A stretch of DNA of 64,000 nucleotides, from the NCBI RefSeq assembly GCF_000309385.1, contig NZ_JH976537.1:4117785-4181784 (forward strand), given 5' to 3'. Of the stretch, positions 36,162-43,489 are shown one piece after another. The DNA is from Nodosilinea nodulosa PCC 7104. Its GTDB lineage: Bacteria; Cyanobacteriota; Cyanobacteriia; Phormidesmidales; Phormidesmidaceae. The notes under the pieces are model-generated. The model searched no databases. It saw nothing but the letters and a program-made list of their open reading frames with translations, and had not been told where the DNA came from. The position numbers and the translations under genes were made by a program. The first letter of the stretch is position 1. Each line of letters starts with the position of its first letter.

Positions 36162-37226
36162 CTACGGGTAAAACGTGGTGGTGGGCAAACCGAGGCCTTC
36201 TTCTAGACCCATCATCAGGTTGAAGCACTGCACCGCCTGGGAAGCCTGGCCCTTCATCAGGTTATCGATCGCAGACATGACAATCACTCGCCCCGTACGC
36301 GGGTCGGTTTCGAGGCCGATGTAGCAGCGGTTGGTGCCCCAGGCCCACTTGGTTTGGGGATAGGTGCCGTTGGGCAGCACCGTTACCCAGGGAGAGGAGC
36401 GGTAGAAGGCGGTGTAGATGGTGAGCAGATCGTCGCGCACCAGGCCGGGGTCGCGCAGGGTGGCGTAGATGGTGGCCAAAATGCCCCGCACCATGGGAAT
36501 CAGGTGGGGGGTAAACTGCACCGTGACCTCGTGGCTGGCCAGGTGGGTGCAGATTTGCTCGATTTCGGGGGTGTGGCGGTGGCGGGTGACGCCGTAGGCC
36601 CCCAGGGAGTTGCTGGCTTCAGCTAGCAACATGCCGGTTTTGGCCACTCGCCCGCCGCCGGAGGTGCCCGACTTGGCGTCGATAATCAGGCTCTCGGGCT
36701 GAGCGAGGCCCTGCTTGAGCAGCGGCGCAATGCCGAGCAGGCTGGCGGTGGGGTAGCAGCCGGGGCAGCCCACCAACCGGGCGTCGCGGATGCGATCGCG
36801 AAACAGCTCGGGCAGGCCGTATACCGCTTCGGCAGCGGTGACCTGGTCGAGGCGCTCGCCGCCGTACCACGACTGATAGGTATTTAAATTCTCAAAGCGG
36901 TAGTCGGCGGACAAATCCAGCACCCGGCAGCCCCGCTCCAGCAGCGTGGGGGCCATGGTGTAGGCCAGCCCGTTGGGCAGCGAGAGAAATACGACCTGGC
37001 AGCGCTGGGCGATTTCCCCCAGGTCTACCGCTTCCACCGTCAAATTCACCGAACCTGCCAGGTGGGGATAGATATCGGTGTAGGGCTTTCCGGCGCTGCT
37101 GTCGCCCCCCAAATACACCAGCTCTACCTCGGGGTGCTGGGTCAGCAGGCGCACCAGCTGCACCCCTCCATAGCCCGATGCCCCGACAATACCGACCTTA
37201 ATTTTTCCTGCTGGTGAATCGCTCAT
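36162..37226 (-). CDS. argC: N-acetyl-gamma-glutamyl-phosphate reductase
   Basis: A 354-residue ArgC. The NADP-binding start is [18 protein letters not shown]. The catalytic cysteine is C157 in GCPGCYPT. The C-terminal [20 protein letters not shown] block contains the conserved His region. It reduces N-acetylglutamyl phosphate to the semialdehyde in arginine synthesis. Complete; no other arg gene lies nearby. Confidence 0.95.
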   Translation of the reverse strand: MSDSPAGKIKVGIVGASGYGGVQLVRLLTQHPEVELVYLGGDSSAGKPYTDIYPHLAGSVNLTVEAVDLGEIAQRCQVVFLSLPNGLAYTMAPTLLERGCRVLDLSADYRFENLNTYQSWYGGERLDQVTAAEAVYGLPELFRDRIRDARLVGCPGCYPTASLLGIAPLLKQGLAQPESLIIDAKSGTSGGGRVAKTGMLLAEASNSLGAYGVTRHRHTPEIEQICTHLASHEVTVQFTPHLIPMVRGILATIYATLRDPGLVRDDLLTIYTAFYRSSPWVTVLPNGTYPQTKWAWGTNRCYIGLETDPRTGRVIVMSAIDNLMKGQASQAVQCFNLMMGLEEGLGLPTTTFYP

Positions 37227-37507
37227 GGTTCTGGGGCTGTCTATTTTGGAAGGGTAGGACGGTGTGGGGTAGCGGCGGGTTGCCGGTCTTTTTTGGGATT
37301 TTGGGGGCGATCGCCAACGGCGTTAGCACCCCCTTTAGATAAGCACTGTAATAGTAAACCAGTAATCCCAGATCAACATGGTGGCTTGGGATGCGATAGG
37401 CCGCATTGTTCGCCACCTCAACTATTCCCCGCTCCGCCCCTGGGTGCGGGCATCCTTAGGGTGAAGGGCAGGCTGTAAAGCTAGAATTTTAAGAGTGAAC
37501 GTACTTT

Positions 37508-39283
37508 ATGAAGGCTAGCCCCACCGTGCCCGACCCAACAGCGGAGACGCCCGCCGCAAGCCATTCCCCCTCCGAGCTTCCCGCCGATTTCCAGTTTGAC
37601 TCCATTGAGTCGGCCCTTCTCGATCTGGCGGCGGGCAAGTCAATTGTGGTAGTGGACGACGAAAACCGCGAGAACGAAGGCGATGTGATCTGCGCCGCCC
37701 AGTTTGCCACCCCCGACAACATCAACTTTATGGCGGTGGAAGCGCGGGGGCTGATCTGCCTGGCCATGACGGGCGATCGCCTCGACGAGCTAGACCTGCC
37801 GCTGATGGTCAGCCCCAGCGCCTTTGAAGACGAAAACGAGCAGACCGCCTTTACCGTCAGCATCGACGCCGCCCTGAGCTGGGGCGTCACCACGGGCATT
37901 TCCGCCGACGATCGCGCCCGCACCATTCAAGTCGCCATCAACCCCAATGCTCGGCCCCAAGACCTGCGCCGACCGGGGCATATCTTTCCCCTGCGGGCTA
38001 AGGAGGGCGGCGTGCTAAAGCGGGCAGGCCACACCGAAGCCGGGGTTGACCTGGCCCGCCTGGCGGGCCTCTACCCCGCCGGAGTGATCTGCGAAATTCA
38101 AAACCCCGATGGCTCCATGGCGCGGCTGCCTGAGCTGGTTGACTACGCCAAAACCTTTAACCTGAAGCTGATCAGCATCGCCGACCTGATTCACTACCGC
38201 CTTCAGCACGAGCGCTTTGTGCAGCGCGAGGCGGTGGCCACCATGCCCACCCAGTTTGGTGAATTCAACATCTACGCCTACCGCAACCTGCTCGATGGCT
38301 CCGAGCATGTGGCCATGGTCAAGGGCGACCCCGCCACCTTCGCCGACCAGCCCGTGATGGTGCGCGTCCACTCCGAATGCCTGACCGGCGATGCCTTTGG
38401 CTCCCTGCGCTGCGACTGCCGCATGCAGCTCCAGGCAGCGCTAAAAATGATCGACGCGGCGGGGCGCGGCGTGGTGGTCTACCTGCGCCAGGAGGGGCGC
38501 GGCATTGGCCTGGTCAACAAGCTCAAGGCCTACTCCCTGCAAGATATGGGCCTCGACACGGTAGAAGCCAACGAAAAGCTGGGCCTGCCCGTAGACCAGC
38601 GCAACTACGGCATCGGCGCGCAAATTCTCAACGACATCGGCGTCCAGAAGTTTTGCCTGATCACCAACAACCCCCGCAAAATCGCGGGCATCAAAGGCTA
38701 CGGTCTGGATATGGTGAACCGGGTACCGTTGATTATTGAGGCTACTGCCCACAATTCAGGCTATTTGGCCACTAAAGCCCAAAAGCTGGGCCACCTGCTG
38801 GTGCAGACTTACCTGGTCACGGTGGCAATTCACTGGCGCGGCGGCGACCTGTCGGTGCAAGACAGCTACCCCAAGCTAGAGAGCCTGCGAGAGCTAGCCC
38901 ATAGCCAGGGATTGCTGCTGCAAGAGGAGGCCCGCCCCGTGGCGGCGGCACTGTTTAGCCAGCCCCATTTAATTGTAAATCTGGGGCTCGATGCCCCCCC
39001 GGTACCAGGGGCCGAGGCCTGGTATCGCGACTGCAACCAGCCCCAGATGAATGCGATCGCCACCCTGCTCGACAAACTCGCCGCCTGGCCCGAAATCGAC
39101 CAGCTTGCGTTCCTCATCTCCGGCGGCAGCGACCCCTTCAGCGGCTTGCAAGTGGGCCTCGATCGCCAGGTGTTTCACCACGATGCGGTGCCCACCCCCG
39201 AAACCGTCAAACCCTCCGACCTCTGCGGCAGCCTAGAAAGCCAGCGCATCTACGTCTTCTCCAGCCACCTTCCAGCCGATTAG
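37508..39283 (+). CDS. ribBA: Bifunctional 3,4-dihydroxy-2-butanone-4-phosphate synthase / GTP cyclohydrolase II
   Basis: A 591-residue fusion. RibB (about 30-235) has [14 protein letters not shown] and RRPGHIFPL. RibA (about 250-450) has the zinc cysteines in [17 protein letters not shown] and the GTP-binding RQEGRGIG. These start both branches of riboflavin synthesis. An extra C-terminal domain of about 140 residues after the cyclohydrolase occurs in many cyanobacterial RibBA proteins and has no known activity. No FMN riboswitch is visible in the 280 bases upstream. Confidence 0.93.
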   Translation: MKASPTVPDPTAETPAASHSPSELPADFQFDSIESALLDLAAGKSIVVVDDENRENEGDVICAAQFATPDNINFMAVEARGLICLAMTGDRLDELDLPLMVSPSAFEDENEQTAFTVSIDAALSWGVTTGISADDRARTIQVAINPNARPQDLRRPGHIFPLRAKEGGVLKRAGHTEAGVDLARLAGLYPAGVICEIQNPDGSMARLPELVDYAKTFNLKLISIADLIHYRLQHERFVQREAVATMPTQFGEFNIYAYRNLLDGSEHVAMVKGDPATFADQPVMVRVHSECLTGDAFGSLRCDCRMQLQAALKMIDAAGRGVVVYLRQEGRGIGLVNKLKAYSLQDMGLDTVEANEKLGLPVDQRNYGIGAQILNDIGVQKFCLITNNPRKIAGIKGYGLDMVNRVPLIIEATAHNSGYLATKAQKLGHLLVQTYLVTVAIHWRGGDLSVQDSYPKLESLRELAHSQGLLLQEEARPVAAALFSQPHLIVNLGLDAPPVPGAEAWYRDCNQPQMNAIATLLDKLAAWPEIDQLAFLISGGSDPFSGLQVGLDRQVFHHDAVPTPETVKPSDLCGSLESQRIYVFSSHLPAD

Positions 39284-39393
39284 CTAGAGACTATCTGTGT
39301 AATTGCCTTCTTGAGGGAAGTTATACGGCAACCCTCGGCATAATTAAGTTGTTAAGCTGTTAGTCCGTGTTCTGCCTGTAAAGAGAAGCATTT

Positions 39394-40719
39394 ATGAGCG
39401 ACAAGTCCCCCCTCTTTGTGAGTGCATTAGAATTAATGGCTCACGCAGTTGAAATATATGCAAGTAATGATCCAAAGAAAAATAAGTTCGTCATTCTTCA
39501 TCTTGCTAATGCCATTGAATTAATCCTGAAAGATTGTTTGGTCGATCAAGGCATCAGTATATATAAACATCCAAAAGAAACAATTTCTATTTGGTCGGCA
39601 ATTAGTGAAATCGAAAATCTTAGTATTGAAATTCCCATGAAGCCGATTATAGAGTTACTTATTGATGATAGAAACACAATACAGCATCGCTTTGGTTATC
39701 CTAGTGCTGAGACAACCTTTTATTACTTAGAAAAAATCGCAGAATTCTTTAAAAAATTTATAAGAGTACAATATAGGGCTGAATTGTCTTTAGTCCTAGA
39801 ATCTTATTTAAACAAGGATAATATTGCACTTATCGGTTTAATTCCTGAAGACCATGGATACTTCAAAAAGCTCTTTGAACTTTCTCCGGAAGCAGCAATA
39901 ACCCAGGCAGTAGATAAAATCAACAAAGAGGTTGAAAGTCTATTTGATTTCAAAAGTTCTTCTAACGCTGAGTTTGGCTATATTGACAGACTTCTGCTCG
40001 CTTTAGCCAAGAATGGATTTTTGTCTGAAGGAGTAGAAGGAGACTATCAACAACTCAAAGAAGCAAGAAATGTAGCATTTTCTAAGCCTGGCAAGAGTTC
40101 TGAGATTGCCTGGGATTCATCACTGCAAACTGCGATAAAAATATTGGATGCTATTTCGGAATTGTCACATACAAATCATGTTGACAGTAGTGGAAATTAT
40201 AGTTACTTGAAGACATTATTTAACCTTTCGCCTCAGTTGGCAATTCAGCAAGGCTTATCTGACATAGAAAATCAACTTGACAGAATTCGCTTACGCCCTA
40301 TATGGAGACTAAGAAGACAAAAGCAGAATGCAGGGCTAGGAGCTTTTGAAGAAATCTTATACTACTTATCGAGAAAGGGATATCTTCCCGACGAAGCTTA
40401 TCTTAATTATCAAGGGTTGAAAAAAACGGCAAAGGATAATTTTGGCTATATTAACTCTTCCAAGAACTCCGATTCAGAGAAGGATTTTCATGAAGTCATC
40501 CAAATTCTAGCAGCGATGGAGCGAGCGATTGATGATGGAATATTTAGCGGCAGAATAACAGAAAAGATCAAAGATATTGTTTTTGCTAGATGTGAAGGAA
40601 AATGCACAATTTGTGGATCAAGCGAAAACTTAGAAATTCATCATATTATTCCAATAGCAGAGGGAGGAGACTCTGGTATTGACAATTTACAAGTGGTGTG
40701 CGATCTACACAATAACTAG
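39394..40719 (+). CDS. HEPN - two HEPN-like modules - HNH nuclease fusion (candidate defence effector)
   Basis: A 441-residue protein, clearly more AT-rich than its neighbours. Residues about 7-125 look like a HEPN domain: KFVILHLANAIELILKDCL, then R93-NTIQ-H98, the R-x4-H RNase motif. Two copies of a second helical module follow. One has YFKKLFELSPEAAI (156) and LKEARNVAF (221); the other has YLKTLFNLSPQLAI (271) and LKKTAKDNF (342). Both lack the catalytic His. The C-terminus is HNH: C404/C407, HH at 416-417, N431 and H439. The protein ends two residues after H439, and the final zinc Cys is not in the usual place. Function unknown; two nuclease folds suggest a toxin or defence role. Confidence 0.72.
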   Translation: MSDKSPLFVSALELMAHAVEIYASNDPKKNKFVILHLANAIELILKDCLVDQGISIYKHPKETISIWSAISEIENLSIEIPMKPIIELLIDDRNTIQHRFGYPSAETTFYYLEKIAEFFKKFIRVQYRAELSLVLESYLNKDNIALIGLIPEDHGYFKKLFELSPEAAITQAVDKINKEVESLFDFKSSSNAEFGYIDRLLLALAKNGFLSEGVEGDYQQLKEARNVAFSKPGKSSEIAWDSSLQTAIKILDAISELSHTNHVDSSGNYSYLKTLFNLSPQLAIQQGLSDIENQLDRIRLRPIWRLRRQKQNAGLGAFEEILYYLSRKGYLPDEAYLNYQGLKKTAKDNFGYINSSKNSDSEKDFHEVIQILAAMERAIDDGIFSGRITEKIKDIVFARCEGKCTICGSSENLEIHHIIPIAEGGDSGIDNLQVVCDLHNN

Positions 40720-40876
40720 TCCTTATAGGCTAGCAATTTGTAATTAGTCTTAGCTCTTTAAAGATTGACTAACACCTCAGCACAGCGGTCGGTTGGAACT
40801 TTCTAATTGGATGCTGATGTTACTTGCCGCTGCTGGCTTTCGCCGTCATTATAACCACGAAACGAGAGTCTAGCTA

Positions 40877-41008
40877 ATGTCAAACATCATAATTGATGAA
40901 AATCAGCGCGACCCACTTAAATATCTTCGTCAAGTAGAGGCAGGTGAGACGCTTGTTATCTTTAGAGCTGATCAGGCGATCATTAAATTTAAACCCATCA
41001 CCATATAG
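40877..41008 (+). CDS. Phd/YefM-like antitoxin, short
   Basis: A 43-residue protein, MSNIIIDENQRDPLKYLRQV and on to EAGETLVIFRADQAIIKFKP. This is the start of cyanobacterial Phd/YefM-type antitoxins (pattern DPLKYLxxVEAGETLxI). It lacks the C-terminal toxin-binding part seen in full-length relatives, and no toxin follows. It is too short for most gene finders and may be a remnant or a mini-antitoxin. Confidence 0.55.
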   Translation: MSNIIIDENQRDPLKYLRQVEAGETLVIFRADQAIIKFKPITI

Positions 41009-41029
41009 AAATTGAGTTAGAGGTGGCTT

Positions 41030-41284
41030 ATGAGTGTCAGTCTCACCCCTGATCAAAAGCGTTTTGTTGAAATTAAGCTTCAATCTGGTAAATACCGCTC
41101 TACTGAAGAGGTTTTAGAAATTGCCCTGCGATTACTAGACGAGTACGATCGCTCCAAAGCAGAATGGGTCGAAGACGTGCGGGCCAAAATTGACGCGGCA
41201 ATTGAAGCCTCTAACCGCACAGACCCCGTTGATAGCGAAACCTTCGTAAATGGCATTCTAGAGCGTTTCCGGCAGACAAACTAG
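41030..41284 (+). CDS. parD: ParD-type antitoxin
   Basis: An 84-residue ribbon-helix-helix antitoxin: MSVSLTPDQKRFVEIKLQSG, KYRSTEEVLEIALRLLDEYD, with an acidic disordered C-terminus that would bind ParE. AGAGGTGG precedes the ATG. The partner parE gene right after it is broken, so this antitoxin is now an orphan. Confidence 0.83.
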   Translation: MSVSLTPDQKRFVEIKLQSGKYRSTEEVLEIALRLLDEYDRSKAEWVEDVRAKIDAAIEASNRTDPVDSETFVNGILERFRQTN

Positions 41285-41286
41285 CC

Positions 41287-41390
41287 ATGAGTCGCTATGT
41301 CATCAACGTTCCGTTCTTGCCAGCCAAAATCTCAACGAGATAGCCGACTATTTTGCTAAAGCTAGCATCAGCTTACTATGTAGTAGTTAA
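41287..41390 (+). pseudogene. parE: Truncated and frameshifted ParE toxin
   Basis: Starts ATG two bases after parD (MSRYVINVP). After a frameshift near 41315 it continues LASQNLNEIADYFAKASISLL, the typical ParE N-terminal helices. It then stops, so the catalytic beta-sheet is missing. The toxin is dead. Confidence 0.65.
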
Positions 41391-41403
41391 TGGAGATGGA
41401 ACC

Positions 41404-41733
41404 ATGAGCCTTGTCTTAGAGTTTGAGTCCCTACCGCTTACAGAAGATGCAGCAGGAGCAATTCGAGTCGGCAACTCAAGGGTTTTGCTAGAACTTGTGA
41501 TTCGAGCGTTCCAGGATGGTGCCTCTCCAGAAACCATTGTGCAAAGATATTCGACCCTTTCTTTGGCTGACGTTTACATGACGATCGGCTATTATCTTCG
41601 ACATCAGCAGGAAATAGAATCTTATTTGAGCGATCGCGAAAACCTAGCAGAATCGGTTCATCAAAAAATCTCCAAAAATCAGCCTGATCTGAGCATAATC
41701 CGCTCAAGACTCTTAGCCCAGCAAACCCTCTAA
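41404..41733 (+). CDS. DUF433 antitoxin, longer type
   Basis: A 109-residue DUF433 protein: IRVGNSRVLLELVIRAFQDG, SPETIVQRYSTLSLADVYMT, with the C-terminal helix KISKNQPDLSIIRSRLLAQQ as the likely toxin-binding tail. GGAG lies 8 bases before the ATG. It is followed by its DUF5615 toxin after 8 bases. Confidence 0.83.
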   Translation: MSLVLEFESLPLTEDAAGAIRVGNSRVLLELVIRAFQDGASPETIVQRYSTLSLADVYMTIGYYLRHQQEIESYLSDRENLAESVHQKISKNQPDLSIIRSRLLAQQTL

Positions 41734-41741
41734 ACGCTGAC

Positions 41742-42092
41742 ATGCTGAGGTTGCTGAGCGACGAAAACTTTAATGGCGACATTGGGCGAGGGCTATTTCT
41801 TCGCCAGCCAAGTCTCGACCTACTGCGTGTTCAAGATGTTGGGTTGCAAGAAGTAGATGATCCAGCAATTCTAGATTGGGCAGCCAGCAATGGGCGCATA
41901 CTCTTAACCCACGACCGCGCAACCATGCCGAACTTTGCTTACGAGCGGTTGTCTCAGGGGCAGCCAATGCCGGGGCTATTTGTAATCAACGATCGGATGC
42001 CCGTTAGACAGGTCATTGACGAACTGGTGCTACTGATTGATGCTAGTGGGCAAGATGAGTGGAACGGCCTCGTGCTGTACTTGCCTTTGTAA
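41742..42092 (+). CDS. DUF5615 (PIN-like) toxin
   Basis: A 116-residue PIN-like toxin: MLRLLSDENFNGDIGRGLF gives the first acidic residues and GRILLTHDRATMPNFAYERL the second set. It pairs with the DUF433 gene just upstream. Same family as the toxin at 34003-34392 but a different subtype (DENF start rather than LADV). Predicted RNase activity is family inference. Confidence 0.83.
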   Translation: MLRLLSDENFNGDIGRGLFLRQPSLDLLRVQDVGLQEVDDPAILDWAASNGRILLTHDRATMPNFAYERLSQGQPMPGLFVINDRMPVRQVIDELVLLIDASGQDEWNGLVLYLPL

Positions 42093-42101
42093 ACTCTAGC
42101 A

Positions 42102-42280
42102 GCGATCGCACGGTTGCAGACTTTGCCCAAGAGTGAGCAAAATGCGATCGCTCTCATCATCCTAGAAGAAACCAAGGAAGAGCGGGCTTAGGGTGAGCCT
42201 TTTTCTCGTTCCCCGGATCTATTAGCAAGATTTGCTACCTCGGCAATGGCTGAGTACTATGCAGAGGAAACTAAGAGTTG
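42102..42280 (+). pseudogene. Broken antitoxin-like gene
   Basis: One frame reads LQTLPKSEQNAIALIILEE, stop (TAG at 42189), then GEPFSRSPDLLARFATSAMA and ends EYYAEETKSW. This matches the small antitoxin-like proteins common in cyanobacteria (pattern LPxxEQxxIAxxIxEE...RSxDLLAxLAxxAxAEYxAGxT). An in-frame stop replaces the expected Trp, and no start is clear. It runs into the convergent PD-(D/E)XK gene. Confidence 0.5.
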
Positions 42281-42282
42281 GT

Positions 42283-42840
42283 TTACCAGGCTGCCGGTTG
42301 AAAGGTGGTGTCGTTGGCAATCAAAACCATGTCGCCAGTTTGTTTAATCACAAATAGCCCTCGCTGATAGGCATAGCGGTCTACTCCTTCATCCACCTCA
42401 ATACCCGCCACGGCTCCATAGATGCGATAGTCGCCGTAGTGGGGAAACGCCTGCCTAAAGCGATCTAGTCGGGCCAAAAAATCTTCTACATCCTGACGAG
42501 AGAGCCGCGATTTGACTTCAATAGCAACCGCCACATCCCCATCGACCGCAAAAATGTCGATCTCCATCTCTGCGCCCGGTCGCCGCGACCGCATGCGACG
42601 AGACGTTTCTTGCACCAAAATGCCCCGCTCCTGAAACAGGCGCACCACCGCAGGCTCAACCAGGTTCTCGACAAATTGCCCCCATCGGCTCGTCAGCCCG
42701 GCGACCTCTCGACTGGTATTGGCCGCGATGCGCTTTAGATCTTGCATCTGCCGCTCAGACTCGGCAAATATGCGATCGGCTTTTTCCTGGGAGGCTTGAA
42801 ACAAGGCGTAAATATCGGCAATGGTGACGGGTTCAGCCAC
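42283..42840 (-). CDS. PD-(D/E)XK nuclease-like protein (DUF3782 type)
   Basis: A 185-residue protein. An N-terminal coiled coil (about 1-45, QEKADRIFAESERQMQDLKR) is followed by a restriction-endonuclease-like core with EIDIFAVDGDVAVAIEVKS, i.e. D...ExK of the PD-(D/E)XK fold. Members are widespread in cyanobacteria in many copies. Their role is unknown and DNA cleavage has not been shown. Single gene. Confidence 0.78.
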   Translation of the reverse strand: MAEPVTIADIYALFQASQEKADRIFAESERQMQDLKRIAANTSREVAGLTSRWGQFVENLVEPAVVRLFQERGILVQETSRRMRSRRPGAEMEIDIFAVDGDVAVAIEVKSRLSRQDVEDFLARLDRFRQAFPHYGDYRIYGAVAGIEVDEGVDRYAYQRGLFVIKQTGDMVLIANDTTFQPAAW

Positions 42841-42903
42841 AGTCTGACTCCTGCCTTTGGATGCTCAATTCTATTATGCGTTTGAAGTCGCAAGCCTAAA
42901 GAC

Positions 42904-43182
42904 TTACCCGACTGGCTTTCTACTTTGACTATCAACGTAACCACGCAAAACTGAGTTGATTAGAGCTTTGTATTCTCCACCCTGAGCCTGAAACCACTGC
43001 AACACATCAGGCTCAATTTTCACAAGCTGCTGTACTTGTGTCGCTGGGATTCTGAGAGTCGCCTTCTCAAAAAACTCTTCCGTCAGTGGAGGAATGTCGG
43101 AATAGTCAATTCCTTCATCGTCTAGTGACTCTAGTGCTGCCCAGTTAGTACGGGAGGTATTGCTTAAGTCTTTGCCGCTCAT
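42904..43182 (-). CDS. brnA: BrnA family antitoxin
   Basis: A 92-residue BrnA protein: SDIPPLTEEFFEKATLRIP, then DVLQWFQAQGGEYKALINSVLR, the ribbon-helix-helix DNA-binding end of BrnA. Its start overlaps the 3' end of brnT by 38 bases. It neutralises BrnT and represses the operon. Confidence 0.88.
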   Translation of the reverse strand: MSGKDLSNTSRTNWAALESLDDEGIDYSDIPPLTEEFFEKATLRIPATQVQQLVKIEPDVLQWFQAQGGEYKALINSVLRGYVDSQSRKPVG

Positions 43183-43423
43183 GTCGGTTAGCCCTTCGTG
43201 CTGAAATAATCCGGATCACGTCGTTTTGGCGTTCCGTCCAAACCACAACTGCCACGCCATTGCCGAGAAGACCAATGCCAAACCAGCGGTCTTCGCCATA
43301 GTCAAAACGATCGTCTAGCTCAACTAGCATTGGACCTTCAAACATTTCAGGGACATCGCCAAAGTCAATCTCGTGTTTGCGGATATTTTCGAGATTCTTT
43401 GCCTCATCCCATTCAAACTGCAT
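43145..43423 (-). CDS. brnT: BrnT family toxin
   Basis: A 92-residue BrnT RNase toxin of the RelE fold: MQFEWDEAKNLENIRKHEIDF, then RQNDVIRIISARRANRHER and final KQYLPY. Catalytic Arg, His and Glu/Lys positions of the family are present. First gene of the toxin-antitoxin pair with brnA, in the toxin-first order usual for Brn. Confidence 0.9.
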   Translation of the reverse strand: MQFEWDEAKNLENIRKHEIDFGDVPEMFEGPMLVELDDRFDYGEDRWFGIGLLGNGVAVVVWTERQNDVIRIISARRANRHERQRLKQYLPY

Positions 43424-43489
43424 GAAAGCCTAGCAATGCTAACTGAGCTATCTGTATTTTAGGGCAAGGCTATTTCAATGTCGGCCTGT

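Noticed and set aside
37227-37507. Possible FMN riboswitch upstream of ribBA
   Set aside because: I could not find the conserved RFN-element blocks in this interval.
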